From Algoriphagus aestuariicola (GTDB lineage: Bacteria; Bacteroidota; Bacteroidia; Cytophagales; Cyclobacteriaceae), in the NCBI RefSeq assembly GCF_017254835.1, contig NZ_JAFKCW010000004.1, forward strand, positions 463,266 through 527,265: a stretch of 64,000 bases of DNA, given 5' to 3'. Positions 1-9,068 of this stretch are shown piece after piece (within the stretch, counting starts at the first letter, position 1; the number at the start of each line of letters is the position of its first letter). Both the position numbers and the translations under genes were made by a program. The notes beneath the pieces were generated by a model. That model worked only from the letters and a program-made list of their open reading frames with translations, was not told the origin of the DNA and ran no database searches.

Positions 1-2
1 CA

Positions 3-794
3 AATTTTCAAAATGGTCTCAACGACATCTCCGGCAAAGTGTTTATCGTTCCGGTGACGATTAACTACCACTTTGTGCTGGAGGCGCCGGGACTGATCCA
101 AGAGCATTTGAGCACAACGGGCCAGGAGAGGTATTACAAGGAAAACGACGAATTTTCCACTTCGTACAAGATCTCCAAGTTTTTGTTCAAATTCTTCACG
201 AAGGGATCGGACATTTCCGTGTCCATCGGGAGGGCCATGGATGTGTTGGGCAACTATGTGGATGAGGATGGAGATAGCCTTGACAAGCGTGGCCGTAGGA
301 TCGACACGCGGGACTATTTCATTTCGGAGGGGAAAGTCACCATCGACCAGCAGCGGGAGGAGGAATACACCAACATGCTGGGCAAACGCATTGTGGAGGA
401 GTTTCACATCATCAATCGTGTGTTCAGCTCGCATCTGGTGGCCTTCGTCGCGTTTGAATTGATCAGGCAAAAAAACAACAAGCTGGATATCTTTGATCTG
501 ATCCGATTGCCGGAAGAGGAAATTTCCATTCCCTATGAGGAATTTAGGGATGCTTGCCAGATGGTTTTGGACAGGATTTTCGAATTGAAAAGTCAAGGCA
601 AGATCGACGCAGCACCTCACCTCAAGCGAGGTATCGACGAGATCATCAGCCATGGCATAGACAATGTCGGCATGTATCATGCGAAGCACCCGCTGGTGCG
701 AGACAAGCAGGGGAATATCGCCACTGAAGACATGAGCTTACTTTATTTTTATCACAACAGACTGCACGGATATGGCCTTGAAAAACTCTTTTAA
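3..794 (+). CDS. Glycerol-3-phosphate acyltransferase (PlsB-like), 5'-truncated
   Basis: The reading frame is open through the left window edge (codons from base 3), so only the C-terminal ~264 residues are present. The sequence reads NDISGKVFIVPVTINYHF, then a long charged helical region (DVLGNYVDEDGDSLDKRGRR) that resembles the C-terminal half of PlsB-type acyltransferases. That family acylates sn-1 of glycerol-3-phosphate at the inner membrane, the first step of phospholipid synthesis. The catalytic HX4D block would lie upstream of the window and cannot be checked. The last 23 bases overlap gpsA, whose product makes the substrate; this neighbour is the strongest support for the call. The first methionine-like codon in the window (GTG at 39) is internal, not a start. 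Confidence 0.7.
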   Translation, partial: NFQNGLNDISGKVFIVPVTINYHFVLEAPGLIQEHLSTTGQERYYKENDEFSTSYKISKFLFKFFTKGSDISVSIGRAMDVLGNYVDEDGDSLDKRGRRIDTRDYFISEGKVTIDQQREEEYTNMLGKRIVEEFHIINRVFSSHLVAFVAFELIRQKNNKLDIFDLIRLPEEEISIPYEEFRDACQMVLDRIFELKSQGKIDAAPHLKRGIDEIISHGIDNVGMYHAKHPLVRDKQGNIATEDMSLLYFYHNRLHGYGLEKLF

Positions 795-1830
795 GTCCAA
801 AAAAGTCGGCGTGGTCGGCGTAGGAAGTTTCGGGACGGCAATCGCAAATATGCTTGCCGAGAAGAATGAGGTGGTTGTTTTTGCAAGAAAGGAAGAAGTG
901 GTGGAAGAGATCAACACGGTACACACCGTCTCTGGACGGGAGTTGAATCCTGCCATCCGGGCGACCGTTGACCCTAGCGAGCTTTGCCGTCACTGTGACA
1001 TCCTGTTTTTCATGATTCCCTCGACGGGATTTTTGGAGGTGGTGAGGAACTTTGCGCCTTTTCTCTATCCCTATCACATTATCATTCATGGGACCAAGGG
1101 ACTGGCGCTCAATCTAGGAGAGAGTGAAAGCCTTGAGACTGTCCAAAAACTGAAAAGAAGCCAGGTTTTGACCATGAGCGAGGTGATTATGCAAGAAACG
1201 GTTGCCATACGAGTGGGCTGTCTTGCAGGCCCGAATATCTCAAAGGAGCTGATCCTCGGCAATCCCGCCGCGACGGTAGTTGCCAGCAAATACAACGAGG
1301 TAATCCTCGAAGGCCAGCGCCTGCTCCGATCTGAGCGATTTCAGGTGTACGGCAACTCGGACATAATCGGAGTCGAGTTGAGTGGCGTTCTAAAAAACAT
1401 CATTGCGATCGCTTCTGGTGCTTTGGCCGGTTTGGGACTGGGCGAAAATGCCAAAGGCTTGCTGATCTCAAGAGGAATGGTGGAAATGGTTCACCTGAGC
1501 AAGGCCCTAGGCGGAAGTGTCCAGTCTGTCATGGGACTGGCTGGCATAGGCGATTTGGTTACGACGTGCAATTCCGTGGATTCCCGAAATTTCACAGTCG
1601 GGTTTCGACTGGCGAAAGGGGAGACGCTGGACCAGATTCTTGCCACGATGGATGAAGTGGCTGAAGGGGTCAACACCGTAAGAATCGTAGACGCTTTCAT
1701 CAAAACAGCAGGAATCCGCGCGCCGATCACGGAAAATCTCCACCGTGTACTTTTTGAAGATCTACCAATTTCTGACGCACTTCAGTTTCTTATGAAGTAC
1801 CCCTTCAGCGTAGACGTAGACTTTGTCTGA
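772..1830 (+). CDS. gpsA: Glycerol-3-phosphate dehydrogenase [NAD(P)+]
   Basis: Reduces dihydroxyacetone phosphate to sn-glycerol-3-phosphate in the cytoplasm for phospholipid synthesis. The 352-residue product has an N-terminal Rossmann motif (VGVVGVGSFGTAIA, residues ~12-25), the HGTKGL segment near residue 105, and the C-terminal family signature with the catalytic lysine in ELSGVLKNIIAIASG followed by GLGLGENAKGLLISRG. Length is slightly above the usual ~330-340, with an extra stretch after the HGTKGL motif. The ATG lies inside the 3' end of the upstream acyltransferase gene in another frame, so the two are probably translationally coupled. A strong hairpin follows the gene. Confidence 0.93.
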   Translation: MALKNSFKSKKVGVVGVGSFGTAIANMLAEKNEVVVFARKEEVVEEINTVHTVSGRELNPAIRATVDPSELCRHCDILFFMIPSTGFLEVVRNFAPFLYPYHIIIHGTKGLALNLGESESLETVQKLKRSQVLTMSEVIMQETVAIRVGCLAGPNISKELILGNPAATVVASKYNEVILEGQRLLRSERFQVYGNSDIIGVELSGVLKNIIAIASGALAGLGLGENAKGLLISRGMVEMVHLSKALGGSVQSVMGLAGIGDLVTTCNSVDSRNFTVGFRLAKGETLDQILATMDEVAEGVNTVRIVDAFIKTAGIRAPITENLHRVLFEDLPISDALQFLMKYPFSVDVDFV

Positions 1831-1874
1831 AAAAATCTGGATTACAAGCTCAACTCAAAGCTATTGGATAAAAA

Positions 1875-1901
1875 GAAAGCTCTCCGGTTTGGAGAGCTTT
1901 C
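1875..1901. terminator. Bidirectional intrinsic terminator
   Basis: A perfect inverted repeat with stem GAAAGCTCTCC / GGAGAGCTTTC and a five-base loop lies between the convergent gpsA and PQQ dehydrogenase genes. Short A- and T-rich flanks occur on both sides, so it can serve both strands. Confidence 0.8.
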
Positions 1902-1906
1902 TGCTT

Positions 1907-3067
1907 TTAGTTTGCTGGTAGGATCTTAACCAAAAGACCGGTTCCTTCTGTGATCGCGTAGAGATACCCATCTGGGCTTTCCGCTACTTGGCGTACCCGT
2001 CCGATGCCGGGAAGAAGTTTTTCTTCTGCGACGAGCTTGTTGTCCTTCAACACTACCCGTGCGATATGCTGCTTGGCAAGAGCCCCGACGAGGATGTTAC
2101 CTTTCCAGTTTGGATACTTATCTGAAGTCACCACGGTGAGTCCGCAGGTGGCGATAGAAGGCACCCAATAGTGGATAGGCTGCTCCATTCCTGCTTTTTC
2201 AGTGAATTCAGCCAAGATGGTCCCGTTGTAATTGATGCCATACGTGATGACCGGCCAACCGTAGTTTTTGCCTTTCTCGATGATATTTAGCTCATCTCCC
2301 CCTTTTGGGCCGTGTTCGGTTTCCCAAAGGATGTTGTTTGCCTTGTCGAAATACAAGCCTTGCGGATTCCTGTTGCCATAGCTCCAGATGGACTTGACCG
2401 CATCGGTAGAGTCCACGAATGGATTGTCGGCTGGGATGCTTCCATCGTCGTTGATTCGGTGGACTTTGCCATGCGCATTGCTCAGCGTCTGCGCGTTCAT
2501 CGGGGTATCGCCTTTGTCCCCGTTGGAGAAGTAGAGATGGCCTTCGTTGTCGAATACAATCCGGCTACCGAAATGGCGTCCGCCCTTCCAGGATGGTCCG
2601 GCGGTGATCAGGTCTTCCTGCTCCACGGCAGTATTGCCGTCCAGCTTGAAGCGCATGATGGTGGTAGCGCCGGTGCTGTCCTCGAAGTTCTTCGCATAAG
2701 CGATGTAGATCCAGCCATTTTCCGCATGCTTCGGATGGGCAGCGACATCGAGAAGGCCGGCTTGATTCACCACATGTACTGCCGGCAGGCCTTGGACTTT
2801 TTCTCCGGTAAATTTGTCGTCTTTGAAGATCAGGATTTCACCTTTTCTCTCCGTTACCAGCATTCGTCCGTCAGACAGCCAGGTCATGCCCCATGGGCTT
2901 TCAAAGTCGCTGTGGAGGGTATCCACGCTGATACTCATTCTTTCCGTTTCGAGGACTGCGGAATCACTCACCGCTTCGGTGGCCGTTTCTTTTGGCGTGC
3001 AGGAAGCCCACAGGGAGACCGCTCCTGCCAAAAGTGCAACAGGTAAATAATGTTTGTTTGAGGACAT
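1907..3067 (-). CDS. PQQ-dependent sugar dehydrogenase lipoprotein (GSDH family)
   Basis: The 386-residue protein begins with a lipoprotein signal peptide (lipobox LWASC, Cys23) and continues as a six-bladed beta-propeller of the glucose/sorbosone dehydrogenase family (soluble PQQ aldose dehydrogenase, YliI/Asd type). Visible family features are the early ESPWGMTWLSDGRMLVTER segment, the GLLDVAAHP block, a GHLYFSNGDKGD calcium/PQQ-site-like block, SYGNRNPQGL, and TEHGPKGGDELN. It would oxidise aldoses outside the cytoplasmic membrane; the true substrate is unknown. No PQQ biosynthesis genes lie in this window, so the cofactor must come from elsewhere. It is a single gene between the gpsA terminator and fbp. 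Confidence 0.88.
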   Translation of the reverse strand: MSSNKHYLPVALLAGAVSLWASCTPKETATEAVSDSAVLETERMSISVDTLHSDFESPWGMTWLSDGRMLVTERKGEILIFKDDKFTGEKVQGLPAVHVVNQAGLLDVAAHPKHAENGWIYIAYAKNFEDSTGATTIMRFKLDGNTAVEQEDLITAGPSWKGGRHFGSRIVFDNEGHLYFSNGDKGDTPMNAQTLSNAHGKVHRINDDGSIPADNPFVDSTDAVKSIWSYGNRNPQGLYFDKANNILWETEHGPKGGDELNIIEKGKNYGWPVITYGINYNGTILAEFTEKAGMEQPIHYWVPSIATCGLTVVTSDKYPNWKGNILVGALAKQHIARVVLKDNKLVAEEKLLPGIGRVRQVAESPDGYLYAITEGTGLLVKILPAN

Positions 3068-3130
3068 GGGTTATGAATTTTTCAGCAAGTAAGTTAAGCT
3101 GAAAGATTCAAATTCAGAATAAAATCTCGG

Positions 3131-4177
3131 TCAATGGCTGATTCCCGTGATCTGCGATTCTGGAATGTTGATAAACTGCTCAGCTTCCTCGACCATCGCC
3201 GATGATCCAATGAAAAGCGGTGTTCGCTGGTGAAGGCTCTCGGGCTGGATATCAAGGATTCTCCCACCGCCATCACTGGCTTTCCCCCCCGCTTGCTCAA
3301 TGAGAAATGCCAAAGCATTTGCCTCGTAAAGGAGTCGGAGCTTTCCGTTGGGATTTTTCAAGGTTGAGGGATAAAGGTAGATGCCGCCTTTGAGGAGATT
3401 TCGGTGAAAGTCAGCCACCAGGCTTCCAATATAGCGAGACTGGAATTTCCGTTCCTTGCAGGCTCGTACATAGTTTTTGATGCCGGTTTGCCATTCGTAT
3501 TCGAGACCCTCGTTGATCGAATAGATCAGCCCGTCTTTTGGAGCTTGGATGCTCGGGTGGGAGAGGAAAAACTCGCCCAAACTTGCCTCATAGGTAAAGC
3601 CGTTGGTGCCACATCCCGTGGTATAGACAAGCATGGTAGAAGAGCCATACAGGACATAACCTGCGGCTACCTGCTGGTTTCCGGGCTGCATGACATCCTC
3701 GGTGGTGACGGGACTGCCCACGGGAGTCTTTCTCCGATAGATCGAAAAGATGGTTCCGATGCTGATGTTCACGTCAATGTTGGAGCTGCCGTCCAAGGGG
3801 TCTATGGCGACCACATACTTGCCGGAGTTGTTTTGCAGGTCGATCACCTCGTCCTCCTCTTCGGAAACAATGGCACAGACTTCGCCTCCTTTGCTGAGCG
3901 CGCGCATGAAGCGGATGTTGGCGATGACGTCGAGTTTTTGTTGTTCCTCGCCTTGGACATTGGTCTGCCCAAAGGCGCCCCCGATATTGGATAGTCCAGC
4001 GCGGTTGGTTTCACGATTGACTATCTTCGCCGCAAGCGCAATGTCGCGGAGCAGCTGGGACAACTCTCCGGAAGCAAAGGGAAAGTCACTTTGCTTGAGC
4101 TTGATAAAGCGGTCTAGCGTCACCCCGACGGAGTAGGCGAGGTTGGTTTGGTCTGGTTGATACGGTGAAGTTTTCAT
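3131..4177 (-). CDS. fbp: Fructose-1,6-bisphosphatase class 1
   Basis: Hydrolyses fructose-1,6-bisphosphate to fructose-6-phosphate in gluconeogenesis. The 348-residue product carries the metal-binding acidic run SEEEDEV (~residue 105), the signature [22 protein letters not shown] (~125-146, quoted in part), and the C-terminal [21 protein letters not shown] block with substrate-binding residues. Length matches class 1 enzymes. It is transcribed divergently from the aspartate kinase gene across 56 bases that must hold both promoters. I see no allosteric AMP-site information that can be judged by eye. Confidence 0.96.
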   Translation of the reverse strand: MKTSPYQPDQTNLAYSVGVTLDRFIKLKQSDFPFASGELSQLLRDIALAAKIVNRETNRAGLSNIGGAFGQTNVQGEEQQKLDVIANIRFMRALSKGGEVCAIVSEEEDEVIDLQNNSGKYVVAIDPLDGSSNIDVNISIGTIFSIYRRKTPVGSPVTTEDVMQPGNQQVAAGYVLYGSSTMLVYTTGCGTNGFTYEASLGEFFLSHPSIQAPKDGLIYSINEGLEYEWQTGIKNYVRACKERKFQSRYIGSLVADFHRNLLKGGIYLYPSTLKNPNGKLRLLYEANALAFLIEQAGGKASDGGGRILDIQPESLHQRTPLFIGSSAMVEEAEQFINIPESQITGISH

Positions 4178-4233
4178 TCTGAGAAAAGTGCAATATTTGG
4201 GTTTATACCCCAGAAAATTAAGAATAAATACCT

Positions 4234-5502
4234 ATGGCAAAAACTTTGGTCTATAAATTTGGCGGTGCTTCTGTCAAAGATAGCATTGCGGTCAAAAACT
4301 TAACTGAAATTCTCCGTAATCGATTGCGTAAAGACATGGTTATCGTGGTGTCCGCAATGGGAAAGACGACAAACGCACTTGAGTCCATTCTATCAAGAAA
4401 ACTGGCCAAAGAAGATTTTTCACAGAATAGTTCAACTTTAAAAGCCTTTCATCTGGAGATTTGCGAAGGGCTTTTTTCTGCCGGACATCCCATTTTTGCG
4501 CAGGTTCAGAATCTTTTTCTCCAGCTGGAAAACAAACTTGAGCTGGACTTGAGTAGAGAAAACTATGACGAATTTTACGATTCCATCGTGGGATTTGGAG
4601 AGCTTGTCTCTTCCCGGATCGTGGCCGAATACCTTTGCTCACAAGATCTGCTGGTTGTTTGGAAGGATGCGCGGGAGGTGGTAAAGACCAATTCCGACTT
4701 TCGCTTCGCAAAGATTGATTGGGAGGAGACTAAGAAATCCTGCTCTTCCCAGTGGAAGCCGCTTCTTGGGAATTTCCCCATTTTGACGCAGGGGTTTATA
4801 GGTTCGGATCCCAAAGGGAAGCCGACAACGCTAGGCCGCGAGGGATCTGACTTCACCGCCGCAATCCTCGCGACAAGCTTGGGTGCAAGCTCCGTGACAA
4901 TTTGGAAGGACGTTCCCGGAGTGCTCAATGCAGATCCCAAGATCTTTTCTGACACTCGCAAATTTGACGAGCTGGGATACAGGGAAGCGGCAGAGATGAC
5001 TTATTTCGGCGCTTCGGTTATCCACCCCAAGACCATCAAGCCCTTGGCAAACGTTGATATTCCCCTTTTTGTGAAGTCCTTTCTCGATCCAGAGGCGCCG
5101 GGCACAAAGATTCACGGTGCTGCCATCCCACACGAAGTACCAACCATCGTTCTGAAAAAAGAGCAAATTCTAGTCAGCTTCAAGGTGACGGATTTTACTT
5201 TTATCGAAGAGCTTCATATCCATCGGGTGTATGAGCGATTGCAAGCCTTGAAGCTGCGTGTCAACATGCTTCAGCTATCAGCTATCAGTATTTCCATCGT
5301 CATAGACGCACAGCTCTTCAAGCTAGACCAATTGCTGGAGAAGCTAAAGTCGGAATTTGAAATCCGATATAATGAGGGCTTGGAACTCCTGACCATTTTG
5401 CATCCCGCACAAGAAGGGATTTCCGCCTATTTGGAAGGCTATGAGGTACTGCTGGAGCAGGCTTCCAGAAATACCTTTCAGGCAGTGAGGAGAAAGATAT
5501 GA
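4234..5502 (+). CDS. Aspartate kinase (monofunctional)
   Basis: Phosphorylates aspartate, the entry step to lysine, threonine and methionine. The 422-residue protein starts with VYKFGGASVKD (residues 6-16, amino-acid kinase nucleotide-binding motif), has FGELVSSRIV in the middle and the catalytic/regulatory GREGSDFTAAILATSLGA block near residue 200, followed by WKDVPGVLNADPK. The C-terminal ~120 residues are divergent and probably hold ACT domains for feedback control. No homoserine dehydrogenase domain is fused. A TTTG box at 4196-4199 sits 19 bases before a poor TA-rich -7 sequence, so the promoter is uncertain. Threonine synthase is elsewhere in this window, about 42 kb away. Confidence 0.92.
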   Translation: MAKTLVYKFGGASVKDSIAVKNLTEILRNRLRKDMVIVVSAMGKTTNALESILSRKLAKEDFSQNSSTLKAFHLEICEGLFSAGHPIFAQVQNLFLQLENKLELDLSRENYDEFYDSIVGFGELVSSRIVAEYLCSQDLLVVWKDAREVVKTNSDFRFAKIDWEETKKSCSSQWKPLLGNFPILTQGFIGSDPKGKPTTLGREGSDFTAAILATSLGASSVTIWKDVPGVLNADPKIFSDTRKFDELGYREAAEMTYFGASVIHPKTIKPLANVDIPLFVKSFLDPEAPGTKIHGAAIPHEVPTIVLKKEQILVSFKVTDFTFIEELHIHRVYERLQALKLRVNMLQLSAISISIVIDAQLFKLDQLLEKLKSEFEIRYNEGLELLTILHPAQEGISAYLEGYEVLLEQASRNTFQAVRRKI

Positions 5503-5587
5503 TTGTAGTTGTGTAGGCGAAGGTGTTTGGCTATTCAATTTTTGATTGGCTATATTCAGTGAATCAAACCCGTTAACCTTCAGCTCA

Positions 5588-6691
5588 ATGGACAACAGAA
5601 GAGTTTTTCTCAAAAAAGCAGGGATTTCCACTTTGGCCCTGAGCCTGCCCTACGCAACTACCCTTTCAGCTATGCAAACACAAAATGAAGACAAAATCCT
5701 CCGTGTCGCCATAATGGGACTCGGCAGCTACGGTACACGTGTGGCAGAAGCCATGAAAGACTGCAAGCGCGCGAAGCTCGTCGGGGTGGTCAGTGGCACT
5801 CCGACCAAGATAGCCGATTGGCAGAACAAGTACGGTATCCCCGCCAAAAACTGCTACAACTACGAAAATTTTGATCAAGTAAAAGACAATCCGGATATCG
5901 ATGTGGTGTACATGACCACACCCAATTCTCTTCACAAACCTCACTGCCTCCGCCTGGCCGCTGCCGGAAAACACGTCATCAGCGAAAAGCCAATGGCACT
6001 CAACGCCGTCGAGGGACGGGAGATGGTCGATGCTTGCACCAAGGCCGGCGTTCATCTCCTTGTCGGTTACCGCATGCATTTTGAGGCGAAAACCTTGGAA
6101 GTGGTGCGTATGCAGCGTGCTGGAGATTTTGGGAAAACCCTGTTTTTCCAAGGTCTGAGTGGTTTTATTATTGGAGATCCAACGCAGTGGCGACTTAACC
6201 GGGAGCTGGCGGGCGGAGGCTCCATGATGGATATCGGGATCTATTCTGTCAATGGCGCCCGATACATGCTGGGAGAAGAGCCAATTTGGGTGACGGCGCA
6301 GGAGTCCAAGACTGATCCGGTTAAATTCAAAGAGGGCGTGGACGAGACTATCACCTTTCAGATGGGATTTCCCTCCGGTGCGATCGCTTCCTGCCTATCT
6401 ACCTATGCGCTCAATTATCTGGACAAGTTTTTCCTAAACGGTACCAAGGGCTTTGCCGAGATGCAACCCTCGACAGGCTATGGCCCGATCAAAGCTTGGA
6501 CCAATAAAGGGCCTATTGAGCGCGAGCATATCACTCACCAGACCACCCAGATGGACGAAATGGCGGCGATAATCCTGGATGGGAAAAAGCCGGTCATTCC
6601 CGTGGATGGAGAGGAAGGTCTCAAAGATCTGGTGATCATCGACGCGATCTACGAGGCTGTTCGAGCCGGAAAAAAGGTAGAAATCAAGTAG
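5588..6691 (+). CDS. Gfo/Idh/MocA-family oxidoreductase, exported
   Basis: NAD(P)-dependent sugar or polyol oxidoreductase. I chose the ATG at 5588 because it gives NRRVFLKKAG followed by a hydrophobic stretch, a twin-arginine-like export signal; the frame is open 42 bases further upstream but that extension is not conserved-looking. The Rossmann core starts at RVAIMGLGSYG, and EKPMALN is the conserved EKP motif (Lys of the active site) of glucose-fructose oxidoreductase-like enzymes. The C-terminal part matches the GFO/IDH/MocA C domain (RELAGGGSMMDIGIYSVN). Tat export suggests that it folds with its cofactor before reaching the periplasm. The substrate is unknown. The next gene follows within 63 bases. 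Confidence 0.88.
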   Translation: MDNRRVFLKKAGISTLALSLPYATTLSAMQTQNEDKILRVAIMGLGSYGTRVAEAMKDCKRAKLVGVVSGTPTKIADWQNKYGIPAKNCYNYENFDQVKDNPDIDVVYMTTPNSLHKPHCLRLAAAGKHVISEKPMALNAVEGREMVDACTKAGVHLLVGYRMHFEAKTLEVVRMQRAGDFGKTLFFQGLSGFIIGDPTQWRLNRELAGGGSMMDIGIYSVNGARYMLGEEPIWVTAQESKTDPVKFKEGVDETITFQMGFPSGAIASCLSTYALNYLDKFFLNGTKGFAEMQPSTGYGPIKAWTNKGPIEREHITHQTTQMDEMAAIILDGKKPVIPVDGEEGLKDLVIIDAIYEAVRAGKKVEIK

Positions 6692-6754
6692 ATGAGTTGC
6701 CAAAATAGAGAATCTAGTCGATCGATCTCAGATCCAAAACCAACTGATTTTTTA

Positions 6755-7681
6755 ATGAAATATGTATTCTTGGCGCTTGTCCTGCTTGGAAGTATCCCCT
6801 CCTGGGCTCAGGAGGGCGTGATTTTTGGTAACGGAGCCAAACTGCACTACCGGATTTTTGGTACGGGTGACCCGCTACTCCTGATCAATGGTGGACCCGG
6901 CATGAGCTCTGAGGGGATGGCTGACTTAGCCCAAAGGCTTGCTCAAGACAACGCCGTGATCATCTACGACCAGCGAGGTACTGGGCTGTCCGAAGTTCCT
7001 GCTTTGGACGAGAATCATATCAATATTAAAAAGATGATCGAGGATATCGAAGTTTTGCGGGAGCACTTGGAGATTGAGAGCTGGATTGTGCTTGGCCAAT
7101 CATTTGGGGGAATGCTCGCCTACTTCTATGCGGCAAAGCATCCCAAACGGGTAAAAGCCATGATCCAATCTCATTCGGCCGGAATGAGTGACATGGGACT
7201 TTTTCTCAGTTCAAATCCCGCCAAGAACCTAAGCAAGGAGGAATTGGATTCCCTGTTGTTTTTTGAAGCGAAAATAAAGGCAGGAGATAGCAGCGAGGTC
7301 AATTTGAGGAATTTTGCAGAGGCAAGGACTTCCGCTTATCTCTACAGAGATGATGATGAGATGGTTAACAAGATGGCACGGGCGATGTTGTCGGCTAGTT
7401 CCAGGATAAAACAATTGGTGATGGTCGATGTTCTTTCGAATGGGCTGTCTGCCGAAAACAAAATGAAGCGGTTCAGAAAGCCCGTATTGCTGCTTCAGGG
7501 AGAGTATGACATTTTTATGGAGCAGCTGATCTTAGATGCGCACCAGACGCTCAAAAATTCAAAAATGCTCATTTTGCCGGACTGCGGCCATTGGGGCTGG
7601 ATCGAACAGCCTAACCTCTATTTTGGCGAAATTGAGGCTTTTTTGGACCACGTCAACCAAAACCCAGAATATGCCTTCTAG
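6755..7681 (+). CDS. Exported alpha/beta hydrolase, proline iminopeptidase-like (S33)
   Basis: Serine hydrolase with an N-terminal signal peptide (KYVFLALVLLGSIPSWAQ), so probably periplasmic. I start it at 6755 because that ATG directly precedes the signal peptide; an in-frame ATG at 6692 adds an unlikely polar leader. Family motifs are the oxyanion segment NGGPGMSS, YDQRGTGLS, the nucleophile elbow GQSFGGM, a candidate acid in LLQGEYDIF, and the catalytic histidine in CGHWGW. These fit peptidase S33 and related alpha/beta hydrolases; whether it cleaves N-terminal proline cannot be told. It may share a transcript with the upstream oxidoreductase and is convergent with the GNAT gene 17 bases away. 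Confidence 0.85.
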   Translation: MKYVFLALVLLGSIPSWAQEGVIFGNGAKLHYRIFGTGDPLLLINGGPGMSSEGMADLAQRLAQDNAVIIYDQRGTGLSEVPALDENHINIKKMIEDIEVLREHLEIESWIVLGQSFGGMLAYFYAAKHPKRVKAMIQSHSAGMSDMGLFLSSNPAKNLSKEELDSLLFFEAKIKAGDSSEVNLRNFAEARTSAYLYRDDDEMVNKMARAMLSASSRIKQLVMVDVLSNGLSAENKMKRFRKPVLLLQGEYDIFMEQLILDAHQTLKNSKMLILPDCGHWGWIEQPNLYFGEIEAFLDHVNQNPEYAF

Positions 7682-7698
7682 CTGGGACGCCACTGAAG

Positions 7699-8196
7699 TC
7701 AATCCAGCTTCAGCTGCATGAACACCAAGTTCAGCCATCTTTCAAACTTGAAAGCCACCTCGGGGAATCGTGCGACTTCGCGGAAGCCCAGCCTTTCGTG
7801 AAAGCGGTAGCTGCCCAAGTTTTCCGAATCCATTCCGGCTATCATCACATGATAGCCTTCGTTTTTTGCGATTGCGATCAGCTGCTTCATCAAAGCCGAT
7901 CCAATTCCCTGATTTTGGGATTTGGCCGTCAGGTAGATTGAATGCTCTATGGTGGTGTTGTAGCCGGGCTTTGCGCGGAACTTCCCAAAGGTCGCATAGC
8001 CCGCAAGCTCGCCCCCGATCTCACCGATCAGGACGGGAAACCCGGCCGCCAGTTTTTCCGAGAATTGCGTCTGCACTTCTTCCAAAGTCTTCGGATCGTA
8101 GTCGTAGTTGTGAAAGGTGTTTAGGATGTAGTCATTGATGATCTCCAGGATGGCCGGAGCATCGCTTTCCTGATAGGTTCGGATTTGGAAGTTCAT
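7699..8196 (-). CDS. GNAT N-acetyltransferase (phosphinothricin acetyltransferase-like)
   Basis: The 165-residue protein is a single GNAT domain. It has the family start IRTYQESDAPAILEIIN, the acetyl-CoA pyrophosphate-binding motif NQGIGSALM (~residue 96), and the C-terminal SYRFHERLGFREVAR block typical of PAT/YncA-like acetyltransferases of amino acids or small amines. Its ATG overlaps the stop codon of the fructosamine kinase-like gene by one base (TAATG), the end of a three-gene run with the tyrosine phosphatase. Substrate unknown. Confidence 0.88.
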   Translation of the reverse strand: MNFQIRTYQESDAPAILEIINDYILNTFHNYDYDPKTLEEVQTQFSEKLAAGFPVLIGEIGGELAGYATFGKFRAKPGYNTTIEHSIYLTAKSQNQGIGSALMKQLIAIAKNEGYHVMIAGMDSENLGSYRFHERLGFREVARFPEVAFKFERWLNLVFMQLKLD

Positions 8197-9068
8197 TATT
8201 GAAAGCGTTTGACGATTTTTTCGATTCCAGGCAGATAGGCCGTGCCGAAGAGATTAAGGTGCACGAGCAGGGGATAGAGATTGTAGATCCCCATACGGCT
8301 TTCAAAATCCGGCTCCAAGGGTACGATGGAGTCGTAGGCCTCATAAAACCGTGAGTCAAACCCGCCAAAAAGTCGGGAAAAGGCGATGTCCATCTCCCGG
8401 TGTCCGTAGTACACCGCGGGATCAATCAGGCAGGGTAGGCCTTCCCTGTCGCAGATCACGTTGCCCGACCAGATGTCACCGTGCAGCAAGGCGGGTTTTT
8501 CCTTTGGAAAAATCGAATCCAGTCTAGGGTAAATGGCTTGGAATTTTTTCAGAAAGTCCAAGGGGATCAGTCGGTCAAAATAAGCCTTTCCCAACATAGG
8601 CTCCAGTCTCTGCTCGATGAAGAAGTTAAGCCAGCTATCGAATTGGAGGTTTTTTTGGTGCAGGGAAGCGATGTAATTGTCCGACCCAAACCCGAAAAGT
8701 CTGGAGGTGTTGAGGTGTAGCTGGGCAAGTCCGAGCCCGAGATTTTCCCAATAGTCTAGCTGCTGTCTGGAGGATGGTATAAATTCGGAAAGGAGATAAT
8801 TGTAGTCACCCACACGGCCAAGTCCAAAGGTCTCCGGTACTTTGAGAAAGGTGGATTTTCGAAGCTTTTGTAGCCCTTCCGCTTCTTTGGCCAAAATATC
8901 CTTTTCGTGGTCAAAGTTTAGCTTGAGAAAAAAAATGCCCTCGGAAGTGTCGAGTCGGACGCCTTGGTTGTGATTTCCGGCGGCGATTAGGCTAGCGGAT
9001 TTTACCTGGGCCATGGGCCCCAAAGTCACTGTGATTACCTGTGCGTAGATCTCGTGCTGATCATACAT
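8196..9068 (-). CDS. Fructosamine kinase family protein
   Basis: The 290-residue protein has the aminoglycoside phosphotransferase/fructosamine kinase fold. Visible motifs are the N-lobe lysine segment GIFFLKLN (~residue 46), the catalytic Brenner motif LLHGDIWSGN and the metal-binding aspartate in CLIDPAVYYGHREMDIA. The family phosphorylates ketosamine (Amadori) adducts on proteins so that they break down. It sits between a low-molecular-weight phosphatase gene (8-base overlap) and a GNAT gene (1-base overlap). Fructosamine kinases and LMW phosphatases are often neighbours in bacteria, which fits a glycation-repair role, although that is inference. Confidence 0.9.
   Translation of the reverse strand: MYDQHEIYAQVITVTLGPMAQVKSASLIAAGNHNQGVRLDTSEGIFFLKLNFDHEKDILAKEAEGLQKLRKSTFLKVPETFGLGRVGDYNYLLSEFIPSSRQQLDYWENLGLGLAQLHLNTSRLFGFGSDNYIASLHQKNLQFDSWLNFFIEQRLEPMLGKAYFDRLIPLDFLKKFQAIYPRLDSIFPKEKPALLHGDIWSGNVICDREGLPCLIDPAVYYGHREMDIAFSRLFGGFDSRFYEAYDSIVPLEPDFESRMGIYNLYPLLVHLNLFGTAYLPGIEKIVKRFQ

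Noticed and set aside
2312-3046. 244-residue plus-strand reading frame opposite the PQQ sugar dehydrogenase
   Set aside because: Antisense shadow of a clearly real gene with lipobox and propeller motifs; its own translation shows no family features.
7693-7713. CTGAAG/CTTCAG hairpin between the alpha/beta hydrolase and GNAT genes
   Set aside because: Short stem that overlaps the GNAT stop codon and has no T run; not called as a terminator.
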